Both the position numbers and the translations under genes were made by a program. This document shows positions 54,726 to 63,531 of a DNA stretch of 64,000 nucleotides, piece by piece. Source of the stretch: Enterococcus lemanii (lineage in GTDB: Bacteria > Bacillota > Bacilli > Lactobacillales > Enterococcaceae); contig NZ_JAFBFD010000004.1 of the NCBI RefSeq assembly GCF_016909125.1, forward strand, positions 1 through 64,000. The letters run 5' to 3'. The notes beneath the pieces were generated by a model. The model did not search any database, was not told the DNA's origin, and saw nothing but the letters and a program-made list of their open reading frames with translations. The number at the start of each line of letters is the position of its first letter. Positions within the stretch are counted from its first letter, which is position 1.

Positions 54726-56936
54726 TTGTTAAAAAAAAATCAAAGTTTAAGAAGCTACCTCCGAATATTTAGTTTGTTATTTTCGTTGCCGATTATTATA
54801 ATTGCTGTTTCAGCGAGAATGTACTTTAATGGACCAATTATCAAAGAATATATTAATCGCCATAATGAGTCTGTAAAGCATGAAGTTGCTTATATTAGTG
54901 AACAACTTGGACAAATTGAAATTTCTTCTAGTAATTTAGGTCAAACGTTTCAAAAAGAATTTCAACTAACGCCAATTCAAAGTATTGGTGATTTCCAACA
55001 AATCAATCGTGTTGCACAACAATTGTTCTTTTTTTCTAGTAGTAATTCATTAATTAAAGAAAGTATGTTGCTAGTTTTTAATACAGATGGACCGTTTGTT
55101 ATTAGTGAAGGTGGAACTTATACACTACCTAATAACAAACGGTATAACGAGTATAAAATTACAAATGAGCGCTCTTATCAATGGAAAACTAATAAAAAAG
55201 GAGAAACTGTTTTTTTACAAGATGTTAGTGGTGTCGCAAGCGAAGGAACAGCCTATTTAGTAACGATTATTGACAAAAGTGAAGTACTTAACTTACTTAA
55301 AGTGACCGTAACAGATGTAGGTAGCGTTGCTTTAGCCGTCGATAATCAATTAATTATTAGTATTGGCGAATTGTTCAATCGTCAAAATATTAGTCAGTAT
55401 CTAGACAAGCATGAGAGTTGGCAAGAAAAATTAAATGGGACTACTTATAATTTTGTTTCGTTAAAAATCAATCGTTTGTCTCAAAATTGGTATTTTTATT
55501 CTGCGACCCCAATTGATATCATTGTAAAACCGATTCTATTTTTTTCGAATATATTTTTTGCGATAGGGATGTTATTTTTTATTTTATCGATTATTTGGAG
55601 TCAAATATTTGCTAAAAAAACTTATCAACCAATTGATAATTTAATGATTGAGTTATTTGGTGATGCGAGAACAAATAACACTGGGAATGAATTTGAATAT
55701 TTAATCTCACAATGGAATATAATCGAGAAAAAGCGATCGGATTTGGAGTATCAAAAAAGTTTTGGCGATTTAAAGGTTAAACAAGCAATTTTAGGGCAAG
55801 TGATTGAGGGCAAATACAGCTATTTGACAGAAGAAGAATTAAAAACGTTATTGATCAAAAATCACTGGACGAATAAAATTGAACATTATAAAATTTTATA
55901 CATCTATCTGACTGGCAATATTAACGATTCTGAAGAAGTGACGAATGCTTCTCAATTATTTATCTTGGAAAACTTAATTCTAGATATTGCATACCGGGCA
56001 TTTAGCGAATATGTTGTTTTTGAATACGATGAAAATGGTCTATATCTTTTTGTAGTGAATAGCGAAGAAACCGCCGAAGAAGCTTTTTTTGAAGAAATAC
56101 AAAAGTATGTCAATCGTGTAATTCAAAAATATGTGGTAGTTGCTGTTGGAATAAGAGAAACAGAAATTAGCCAACTCGCTTCTAGAATGATTGAAATGAA
56201 AAAAATGCGTGATTATCAAAAAATCATTCAAGAAAACCAAGTAATTTTTTCTGCTAAGCAAAAGTCAGTGAATGATTACCTTTATCCCAATAACTTAGAG
56301 CAAAAAATACTGGGTGCTTTTGAACGTAGTGAGTTATCAAGTATCTCTTTAACTTTAGATGAATTTATTCAAAACATTTATAAACAAAACTCGACGACAG
56401 GGGTAATGTTACTTGCTTTAGGACATTTATATGATCAAGTAAAAAGCAGATTGCAGCAACAGCATGTTTCCGAGGAACACTATATTTCTAAAAAAACATT
56501 AATGAAAAAAATTGAAAGAAAAGTTAGTTTGGAATCCATATCGAGCTTGTTTTTTGAAGATTATTTAAAACCTGCGAGCTTGCTATTAAAAGAGAGTCAT
56601 CATTCAAGTACGGAAGAAGCGGTATATCAAGTATTAGATTACGTAAATCAGTGTCATTGTAATCCCGATTTATCATTAGAAAGTTTAGCGGATAAAGTTG
56701 GGATAGAATCTAGCTATTTAAGTCGTGAATTCAAACGAGTAACTAAAATGAACTTTATTGACTATTTAACAGATTTTCGTTTAGAAGTTTCTAAGCAAAA
56801 ACTAGCTCAATCTAACATGAGGATAAATGAAATAGCAGAGAATATTGGCTATAATCCTAGCTACTTTAATCGCTTGTTTAAAAAGAAATTTGGAATTACA
56901 CCAGGACAATACCGAAAAGAGTATGGGGAAGGTTAA
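54726..56936 (+). CDS. Membrane-bound AraC family regulator (YesS-like)
   Basis: A 736-residue regulator. Helix 1 (LRIFSLLFSLPIIIIAVSARMYF, about 10-33) and helix 2 (ILFFSNIFFAIGMLFFILSIIWSQIF, about 260-290) enclose an extracytoplasmic sensor of about 230 residues. A long coiled cytoplasmic linker follows, then the AraC DNA-binding domain at the C-terminus (LADKVGIESSYLSREFKRVTKMNFIDYLTDFRLEVSKQKL, AENIGYNPSYFNRLFKKKFGITPGQYR). The TTG start follows GAGGAGGAG by about 9 bases. Relatives such as B. subtilis YesS control rhamnogalacturonan genes, which fits the next operon. Confidence 0.92.
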   Translation: MLKKNQSLRSYLRIFSLLFSLPIIIIAVSARMYFNGPIIKEYINRHNESVKHEVAYISEQLGQIEISSSNLGQTFQKEFQLTPIQSIGDFQQINRVAQQLFFFSSSNSLIKESMLLVFNTDGPFVISEGGTYTLPNNKRYNEYKITNERSYQWKTNKKGETVFLQDVSGVASEGTAYLVTIIDKSEVLNLLKVTVTDVGSVALAVDNQLIISIGELFNRQNISQYLDKHESWQEKLNGTTYNFVSLKINRLSQNWYFYSATPIDIIVKPILFFSNIFFAIGMLFFILSIIWSQIFAKKTYQPIDNLMIELFGDARTNNTGNEFEYLISQWNIIEKKRSDLEYQKSFGDLKVKQAILGQVIEGKYSYLTEEELKTLLIKNHWTNKIEHYKILYIYLTGNINDSEEVTNASQLFILENLILDIAYRAFSEYVVFEYDENGLYLFVVNSEETAEEAFFEEIQKYVNRVIQKYVVVAVGIRETEISQLASRMIEMKKMRDYQKIIQENQVIFSAKQKSVNDYLYPNNLEQKILGAFERSELSSISLTLDEFIQNIYKQNSTTGVMLLALGHLYDQVKSRLQQQHVSEEHYISKKTLMKKIERKVSLESISSLFFEDYLKPASLLLKESHHSSTEEAVYQVLDYVNQCHCNPDLSLESLADKVGIESSYLSREFKRVTKMNFIDYLTDFRLEVSKQKLAQSNMRINEIAENIGYNPSYFNRLFKKKFGITPGQYRKEYGEG

Positions 56937-56992
56937 TCTAGCGAAAGAGACAATTTCCTTTTTTTAAAATGATAGACTATTTCTGAAAAACA

Positions 56993-57030
56993 GAAAAGAA
57001 ACGTTGATTTATCGGCGTTTCTTTTTATTT
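56993..57030 (+). terminator. Terminator after the YesS-like gene
   Basis: AAAGAAACG pairs with CGTTTCTTT around a loop of 12 bases, then TTTATTTT. Confidence 0.75.
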
Positions 57031-57059
57031 TGTAAAAATAAGTCAATTGATAGAAATTA

Positions 57060-57073
57060 GTGAAACGCTTACA
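57060..57073 (-). promoter_or_regulatory. cre-like site of the yesU operon
   Basis: The minus strand reads TGTAAGCGTTTCAC, with the shared core TGTAAGCGTTT. It is 35 bases before the DUF1961 gene. A TTGATA lies about 15 bases upstream on the plus strand, but no clear -10 follows. Confidence 0.45.
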
Positions 57074-57107
57074 ATTTGAGTTGTAAAAAGCTTAAGGGAG
57101 TGAAAAA

Positions 57108-57785
57108 ATGCTTGTTGAAAAAATCATCTATACGAATCCTTTAATGCAACCAACAGATATTTCCAATTGGAAAGCAGAAGGAGAAATTAAAGTAACTTTT
57201 GAAGAGGGCTTAATTCTCGAAAATGGGGCTCCAGAAGAATTAGGAGATTATGCACATTTTACTTATTGGTTACCAGAAAAATTTCCAAGTAATATTAAAA
57301 TTAAGTGGGAGTTTTTACCAATAAGAGAACCAGGATTATGTATGACTTTTTTTAGTGCTTTAGGAAAAAACAAAGAGTCGATTTTTGATCCACAGTTGAA
57401 TAAAAGAAATGGTTATTATCCGCAATATCATTCAGGTGATATTAATGCTTATCATATTTCTTATTTTAGGCACAAATATCCAAGCGAATTAGCATTTAGA
57501 ACTTGTAACTTGAGAAAAAGTTCAGGGTTTCATTTTATAACGCAAGGAGGAGACCCACTCCCACCTGCTGAAGACGCCCTTGATTTTTATGAGATACAAA
57601 TAGAAAAATATGGAGGGAAAATTTCTTTTTCAATTAATAATTTATTGATTTTTGAATGGCAAGATGATGGTGAAGCTTTTGGTCCAGTTTTAGAAGAAGG
57701 TTTTATAGGGTTTAGACAAATGGCGCCAATGAAAGCAAAATACCGAAACCTAGTTATTTCAGAATTAATGGATGGAGGGGAATGA
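57108..57785 (+). CDS. DUF1961 family protein (YesU-like)
   Basis: A 225-residue beta-rich protein matching B. subtilis YesU, whose structure is a concanavalin-like beta sandwich (from memory). Blocks: WKAEGEIKVTFEEGLILENG, YAHFTYWLPEKFP, NAYHISYFRHKYPSELAFRTCNLRKSSGFH, EGFIGFRQMAPMKAKYRNLVI. It is cytoplasmic with no signal peptide. It is the first gene of the operon with DUF624, PL26-like lyase and the importer. Its exact role is unknown, perhaps an RG-I hydrolase or binding protein. AAGGGAG precedes the ATG. Confidence 0.88.
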   Translation: MLVEKIIYTNPLMQPTDISNWKAEGEIKVTFEEGLILENGAPEELGDYAHFTYWLPEKFPSNIKIKWEFLPIREPGLCMTFFSALGKNKESIFDPQLNKRNGYYPQYHSGDINAYHISYFRHKYPSELAFRTCNLRKSSGFHFITQGGDPLPPAEDALDFYEIQIEKYGGKISFSINNLLIFEWQDDGEAFGPVLEEGFIGFRQMAPMKAKYRNLVISELMDGGE

Positions 57786-57786
57786 A

Positions 57787-58458
57787 GTGAATGAAGGCTC
57801 TTTTATCTATAAAATATATACTGGGTTAAACGTATTGTATACATGTGCTATTTTTAATTTTTTATTTTTATTAGGAACGATACTTGGTTTTGGAATATTT
57901 GGTTTTGGTCCTAGCTTGTTAACGATTTTTCATTTATCAAAAAAGTATCATAAAAAAGAATTGAACCATCCTTTTAGCGAATATTGGAAAAATTATAAGA
58001 AAACATTTATAAGAGGAAATCAAATTGTTTTACCTATATTCATTTCATTTTTCTTTATTTTATGGAATATTTCTTTGTTTTTAGATGAAATGACAACGGT
58101 TTCTTTAGTGTTCTTAAGTATCATTCAAATTTTATTGATGTTAATGTTATTTTTTGCGTGTAGTTTGGATCAATTTTACGAACTTAATCCAATCGAGTGT
58201 TTGCTGAAAAGCCTTCAATTTTCAATCTACAACATTATCGGGAGCCTTTTAACAATATTGTGGACGGCAATGTGCTTTTATGGATCGCTATTTTTACCAG
58301 GTCTATTTTTATTTTTTACTTTTGGGTTATGGAGCATTGTAACAATGGGAATTCATTTACGATTATTTGAATTAAATGAAGTAAAACTAATTCAAGGAGG
58401 AGAAGAAAAAGAATATGGTTGTGAAGTGGTTAAAGCAAGCCCCGACTACCAAAATTAG
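57787..58458 (+). CDS. DUF624 membrane protein (YesV/YesL family)
   Basis: A 223-residue protein with about five membrane helices (FNFLFLLGTILGFGIFGFGPSLLTIFHL first). DUF624 proteins recur beside LplABC importers. GTG 57787 follows GGAGGGG by 6 bases; the ATG at 57772 lies upstream of that RBS, inside the end of the DUF1961 gene. The lyase gene begins inside its last 44 bases, so translation is coupled. Confidence 0.87.
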   Translation: MNEGSFIYKIYTGLNVLYTCAIFNFLFLLGTILGFGIFGFGPSLLTIFHLSKKYHKKELNHPFSEYWKNYKKTFIRGNQIVLPIFISFFFILWNISLFLDEMTTVSLVFLSIIQILLMLMLFFACSLDQFYELNPIECLLKSLQFSIYNIIGSLLTILWTAMCFYGSLFLPGLFLFFTFGLWSIVTMGIHLRLFELNEVKLIQGGEEKEYGCEVVKASPDYQN

Positions 58459-60949
58459 CGTTACATATGGAAAACCTTGGTCGAAAGGGGAATTACCAAA
58501 CAGTCAGTTTAGGCAAATGGCATATCTAGGGGAAAAAAAGTTACAATCCAAAGTTTTAGCCTATTGGCCGGACGGATCAATTAAATGGACCTCACACACA
58601 GGAATCTACATGAAAGAAGAGGAAACATTCGAGGATACGCAGTTATCTTGGGAAACAGATTCCAAAGAAAAACAGTCAATTGCCGTAGAAAAATATAACG
58701 GTATTTACGTCGATAACGGTCTTTTTCAAGCATATTTACCTAAACATGGCAATGGAGAAAATATAATTGATTGGATAAAAATAGAAAATGAAGTGAAGTT
58801 ACATCACTTAAGACTGGGGACTCAAGTAGAAGGAACAAAAACGACGATGTCCGTTGATTCCATAGAGTTAGAAGAAAATGGACCATTAAAAGCAGTTGTA
58901 AAAGTAACTGGAAAATTTAAAGTCAATAAGCAAAATTTACAAGAATTTATTATTCGTTTACGTTTTTATCAACAATTAGAAACATTTGATGTCGTCCATA
59001 CGTTGATTATTAATCAGGATGTGCCAATTGAAGGCGTTTACCTAACGGCAGACGTTCCATTAAAAGGAGAGCAGTGGAACCGTCATTTCTCGATTGCTGG
59101 GGAAGAAGGAGTATATACCGAAGCAGCACAGTCATTTATTTCAAGAAGGCATTGGCAGGGAAATATACTGTACGATAAGCAGTTATTAGGCCAAACAGTT
59201 ATCCTCTCAGAAGAAAACCAAGAAATGTTACGACATGCAAAAGAAAATGCATTGTGGAATAATTTTAATATCATTCAAGAAAATCATCGTTCGTACAAAC
59301 TAATAAAACAAACTAGACCTGACTATACACCGATTGAAATTGGGTATGGTAATAGAGCACCTGGTGTCGTTTCAATTAGCGGAGAAACAGGTGGTGTAGC
59401 AGTTGGGATTGAGAAGTTTTGGGAAAAAGCACCTAGAGAAATTGAAGTTTGTGGCTTGACCGAAAAAGATACACAATTAACTGCTTGGTTATGGAGTCCT
59501 AAGTCACAAAAAATGTTATTTTCCCATTACTCAGAAAGAGACCATATGCTGAGCGCGTATGAAGGAATGGAAGAAATACGATCAACAGCAATAGGGGTCG
59601 GAAATACGAATACATTGAAATTTCAAGTGTTTTCAAAACCCAAAACAAAAGAAGAACTCTGGGCATTCTCCAGAGAAATAGTAGCACCGGCTAAAATTGT
59701 TTTTGAGCCGAAAGATTATTATGATACGAAAGTATTTGGAACGTGGTCCTTACCAAACTATACCAACCCAGTAGAAGCTTTTTTAGAACGACAAATGCGT
59801 TATTTAAGGGACTTTTATGTGAAAGAAATCGAGCAAAGAGACTGGTATGGATTTTGGAACTATGGGGACGTGATGCATACCTATGATCAAGCTCGTCATA
59901 CATGGCGCTACGATTTAGGCGGCTATGCTTGGCAAAATACAGAGTTAGTTCCTAACTTATGGCTATGGCAAGACTTTTTAAGAACTGGTGATTACGAAGC
60001 ATTTTATTTAGCAGAAGCGATGACAAAACATACTTCAGAAGTAGATCAATATCATTTAGGAGAATACTGTGGGCTTGGATCACGGCACAATGTTCTTCAC
60101 TGGGGGTGTCAATGTAAAGAAGCGCGTATATCTGCTGCTGGTTTACATCGCTATTACTACTATTTAACTGGTGATGAACGAACCGGCGACTTAATGTCTG
60201 AAGTCAAAGATAATGAATTATCGATTTTTGATGAATTGGCACCATTAAGAGAGTTTTATCCTGAAAAAATGGATGGGAAATACCCAATTCGAGTGGGGCC
60301 AGATTGGGCAGCTTTAACTTCAAATTGGTTTACCCAATGGGAGCGAACCGGAGATAAAAGTTATTTAGAACGGATTAGAACTGGTATTAAAGGGATTAAA
60401 GAAACACCACATCGTTTATTATCCGGACCTACGTATCTTTTTGATAAAGAAACGAAAGAACTAAGTTACTTTGGTACAGGTAATGTTGGTGGTTACCATA
60501 TGATTATTTCATTTGGTGCACCTCAATATTGGTTGGAGATTGCTCAAAATATTAATAATCCAGAATGGCGTGAGATGCTAGCTGAATTTGGTCGATTCTA
60601 TTGTCTTCCTGATTTAGAAAAAAGAGAACAAACAAAGAACCTACTATACGACCAACATTTTGCATGGCCGATGTTTGCCACGGGGTTAATGGGTTATGCT
60701 GCTAATTTTTATCAAGATGAAACGCTAGCTGAACTTGCTTGGGAAATATTATTAAAAGAAGAAAAATCTGGTGTGCCATTGCCAATGGAGAAGACAGAAC
60801 AAGAGGCAATCACTTGGAAAAAAGTGACAGAATTACCTTGGATTTCAACAAATGTCGCTTCTCAGTGGTGTTTAAATGTTATTTTGTGTTTAGAATTTAT
60901 TCGTGAATATTTGCCAAAAACAATTGATAAAATGGAGGAAGAAAAATGA
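58415..60949 (+). CDS. YetA/PL26-like exo-rhamnogalacturonan lyase
   Basis: An 844-residue protein of the PcRGLX/YetA architecture. An N-terminal RIFT barrel (GKPWSKGELPNSQFRQMAYLG, AYWPDGSIKWTSHTGIY), a central beta-sandwich (about 110-400), and an alpha/alpha toroid (WYGFWNYGDVMHTYDQARHTWRYDLGGYAWQNTE, ATGLMGYAANFYQDE) follow in order. Family PL26 members release unsaturated disaccharides exolytically from rhamnogalacturonan, which would feed the GH105 enzyme. It is cytoplasmic with no signal. It overlaps the DUF624 gene by 44 bases, and AAGGAGGAG precedes the ATG. Its stop overlaps the next start (ATGA), so it is coupled to the binding protein too. Confidence 0.88.
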   Translation: MVVKWLKQAPTTKISVTYGKPWSKGELPNSQFRQMAYLGEKKLQSKVLAYWPDGSIKWTSHTGIYMKEEETFEDTQLSWETDSKEKQSIAVEKYNGIYVDNGLFQAYLPKHGNGENIIDWIKIENEVKLHHLRLGTQVEGTKTTMSVDSIELEENGPLKAVVKVTGKFKVNKQNLQEFIIRLRFYQQLETFDVVHTLIINQDVPIEGVYLTADVPLKGEQWNRHFSIAGEEGVYTEAAQSFISRRHWQGNILYDKQLLGQTVILSEENQEMLRHAKENALWNNFNIIQENHRSYKLIKQTRPDYTPIEIGYGNRAPGVVSISGETGGVAVGIEKFWEKAPREIEVCGLTEKDTQLTAWLWSPKSQKMLFSHYSERDHMLSAYEGMEEIRSTAIGVGNTNTLKFQVFSKPKTKEELWAFSREIVAPAKIVFEPKDYYDTKVFGTWSLPNYTNPVEAFLERQMRYLRDFYVKEIEQRDWYGFWNYGDVMHTYDQARHTWRYDLGGYAWQNTELVPNLWLWQDFLRTGDYEAFYLAEAMTKHTSEVDQYHLGEYCGLGSRHNVLHWGCQCKEARISAAGLHRYYYYLTGDERTGDLMSEVKDNELSIFDELAPLREFYPEKMDGKYPIRVGPDWAALTSNWFTQWERTGDKSYLERIRTGIKGIKETPHRLLSGPTYLFDKETKELSYFGTGNVGGYHMIISFGAPQYWLEIAQNINNPEWREMLAEFGRFYCLPDLEKREQTKNLLYDQHFAWPMFATGLMGYAANFYQDETLAELAWEILLKEEKSGVPLPMEKTEQEAITWKKVTELPWISTNVASQWCLNVILCLEFIREYLPKTIDKMEEEK

Positions 60950-62475
60950 AGTTAAATCGAAAATTAATGATGTGTGGGGTTAGTCTTGCATCGGTAGTAT
61001 TGTTAGCTGCGTGCGGATCAAGCGAACCGAAAGAAGGAGCAAAGAAAGAAGAATCAAAAGAACTAACCATGATGGTTCCTTTTATTGAGACGGATCCACC
61101 ATCAAACGATAATATTGTACAAGAAAGATTAGAAGAAGCAATTGGCAAAAAACTTAAAATTACATGGGTACCAAATACTTTATATGCAGATAAAATGAAC
61201 GTGACATTAGCTTCGGATGATATTCCACAAGTTATGGTGATTCAAGGAAAAGATGCGGGATTTGTTAAATCCGCTGAAAATGGCGCTTTCTGGGAATTAT
61301 CCGAGTATTTAGGAGAGTATCCAAATTTATCAAAAGTGAATGAAGAAGTCCTGCAAGCATCCAGTTTAAATGGAAAAGTTTATGGGATATATCGTAGTCG
61401 GGATCTCATTCGTTCAACAGCAATAATTCGTAAAGACTGGCTGGATAACTTAGGGTTAGAAGAGCCAAAAACGGTAGAAGATTTATACAATGTTGCAAAA
61501 GCATTTACCGAACAAGATCCAGATGGAAACGGTAAGGCGGATACAACAGGGATCGTCATTCCGAACTTCCCACAGGCTTTTGATTTATTAACAACCTGGT
61601 ATGGATCAGGGAATCAGTGGACTGAAAAAGGCGGCGAACTGATCCCTTCGTTTCAAACAGATGAATACTATCAAGCAATCGAGGAAGCCCGCAAAATGGT
61701 AAGTGAAGGTTTGATTAATAAAGACTTTGCTACGTTGGCATCTGACAAATGGAATGACCCATTTGTTAATGGGCAAGCGGGGATTATTCTAGATACCTAT
61801 TCTCGAGCAGCAACTATCCGAAATCTATTTAAACAACAAGATCCTGACAATACCGTAGAATTGGTGTCAATTGTTGGAAACTTAGAGGGACCAAACGGTA
61901 AAACAAATGCATTACCGACAGATGGTTATTCTGGATTTTTAGCGATTCCTAAAACATCAGTGAAGACAGAAGAAGATTTAAAAGAAGTTTTAACCGTATT
62001 AGATAAGATGAACAGTGAAGAAATGAATCAATTACTAAATATTGGAATTGAAAGTGTAAACTTTGAATTTGCTGATGCAGAGAAGAAATTTACAAAAGCG
62101 ATTGACAATGCAGAAGCTACCGTAGTGAATACGGCTTTAAAATCATACTCTCAAATGGGAATGGGTGTAGCAGGCTTTGCTGTACCTAAAGCAGCTCCAA
62201 CGACCGAAATGGACCAAGACTTTACTGATTTAAGAACAGAATTAGAAACAAGAGACAAAGAATTTGCTATCTTTAATCCAGCAGCAGCTTATATTACCAA
62301 TACTTATACGACAAAAGGTGCTCAATTAGACCAAATTATTACAGACGCGAAAATTCAATTCATTGCAGGTCAAATTGATGAAAAAGGTTGGCAAGATGCG
62401 TTGAATCTTTGGGCAAAAAGTGGTGGCGATGAATTAATTAAAGAAACAAATGAATTACATAAAAATAACAAGTAA
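60946..62475 (+). CDS. Extracellular solute-binding lipoprotein (LplA/YtcQ-like, second)
   Basis: A 509-residue lipoprotein with lipobox LAAC and lipidated cysteine at C23. After a Lys/Glu linker the binding-protein fold follows (TMMVPFIETDPPSNDNIVQERLEEAIGKKLKI, TIRNLFKQQDPDN, FLAIPKTSVKTEEDLKE). ATGA overlaps the lyase stop, and GGAGGAAG lies before the ATG. It should capture RG-I oligosaccharides for the permeases that follow. It differs clearly from the paralogue at 19733. Confidence 0.92.
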   Translation: MKLNRKLMMCGVSLASVVLLAACGSSEPKEGAKKEESKELTMMVPFIETDPPSNDNIVQERLEEAIGKKLKITWVPNTLYADKMNVTLASDDIPQVMVIQGKDAGFVKSAENGAFWELSEYLGEYPNLSKVNEEVLQASSLNGKVYGIYRSRDLIRSTAIIRKDWLDNLGLEEPKTVEDLYNVAKAFTEQDPDGNGKADTTGIVIPNFPQAFDLLTTWYGSGNQWTEKGGELIPSFQTDEYYQAIEEARKMVSEGLINKDFATLASDKWNDPFVNGQAGIILDTYSRAATIRNLFKQQDPDNTVELVSIVGNLEGPNGKTNALPTDGYSGFLAIPKTSVKTEEDLKEVLTVLDKMNSEEMNQLLNIGIESVNFEFADAEKKFTKAIDNAEATVVNTALKSYSQMGMGVAGFAVPKAAPTTEMDQDFTDLRTELETRDKEFAIFNPAAAYITNTYTTKGAQLDQIITDAKIQFIAGQIDEKGWQDALNLWAKSGGDELIKETNELHKNNK

Positions 62476-62481
62476 ATTGAA

Positions 62482-62508
62482 TTGTCGCTAGTCTTTGACT
62501 AGCGACAA
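62482..62508 (+). other. Intercistronic hairpin between binding protein and permeases
   Basis: TTGTCGCTAGTC and GACTAGCGACAA form a perfect 12-bp stem with a 3-base loop and no T run. Such hairpins often keep binding-protein mRNA stable and more abundant than permease mRNA. Confidence 0.75.
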
Positions 62509-62533
62509 GCAATATTTGTAAAGGAGGTAGCAA

Positions 62534-63514
62534 ATGAATCAAGCAAGAGGAAAGTTAATTATGAATAAAAAAATAAAACAATCAACTTCGTCGTCAAGCC
62601 GTTCAAAATGGGAGAATACGAAAATTCATATTATTAATAATAAATGGCTTTATATTATGACGTTACCGGGGTTGTTATATTTTTTGATTTTTAAATATGC
62701 ACCGATGTATGGTGTAATTATCGCTTTTAAAGATTACGTTCCATTTCTAGGAATCCACGGAAGTAAATGGGTAGGGCTTCAAAATTTTCACGATTTTTTT
62801 ATTAATCCAGATTTCATGAGAATTATGGGGAATACGTTAATTCTATCTTTTTTAAGTATTGTCATTTCATTCCCAGCACCTATTATCCTAGCAATTTTAT
62901 TAAATGAACTTTCTAAAGCTATTTACAAACGAGTCATTCAAACGATGGTATATGTGCCACATTTTCTATCATGGGCAATTGTTGTGAGTATTACTGCTAT
63001 TTTGTTTTCAGTAAATGGTGGAATTATTACAGAAATTGTTAGGATGTTGACTGGTAGAGAGATTAATTTCTTATCCGATCCGAATTGGTTTCGACCAATG
63101 ATTATTTTACAAGGGATTTGGAAAGAAATTGGGTGGGGGACCATCATTTTCTTAGCTGCTTTAGCGGGCGTTGACCAAGAGCAATATGAAGCAGCTATTA
63201 TGGACGGCGCAGGTCGGTTTAGAAGAGTTTGGCACATTACCTTACCAGCAATTAGAAGTACGATTGTAATTATGTTAATTTTAAAAGTAGGTTCCATTTT
63301 AACTTCAGGATTTGATCAAATCTACTTAATGACGAACGCACTAAATCGCTCTGTCGCAGATGTATTTGATACTTATGTCTATATGATGGGGATTACTCAA
63401 GGAGCTTATAGTTATAGTACGGCAGTTGGATTATTTAAATCTGTTGTTGGCATAATTCTAGTGTTATCAACGAATAAACTAGCAAAAGCATTTGGCGAAA
63501 GTGGTTTCTATTAA
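62534..63514 (+). CDS. ABC sugar transporter permease (LplB-type, second importer)
   Basis: A 326-residue permease. A basic N-terminus is followed by six predicted helices (WLYIMTLPGLLYFLIFKYAPMYGVIIAFKDY first) and the EAA loop EAAIMDGAGRFRRVWHITLPAI (about 219-240). ATG 62534 follows AAAGGAGG; MNKK at 62564 is an alternative but lacks an RBS. It forms an operon with the binding protein and the next permease. The ATPase is missing here too. Confidence 0.92.
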   Translation: MNQARGKLIMNKKIKQSTSSSSRSKWENTKIHIINNKWLYIMTLPGLLYFLIFKYAPMYGVIIAFKDYVPFLGIHGSKWVGLQNFHDFFINPDFMRIMGNTLILSFLSIVISFPAPIILAILLNELSKAIYKRVIQTMVYVPHFLSWAIVVSITAILFSVNGGIITEIVRMLTGREINFLSDPNWFRPMIILQGIWKEIGWGTIIFLAALAGVDQEQYEAAIMDGAGRFRRVWHITLPAIRSTIVIMLILKVGSILTSGFDQIYLMTNALNRSVADVFDTYVYMMGITQGAYSYSTAVGLFKSVVGIILVLSTNKLAKAFGESGFY

Positions 63515-63531
63515 TAAAGGGAGGATGCACA

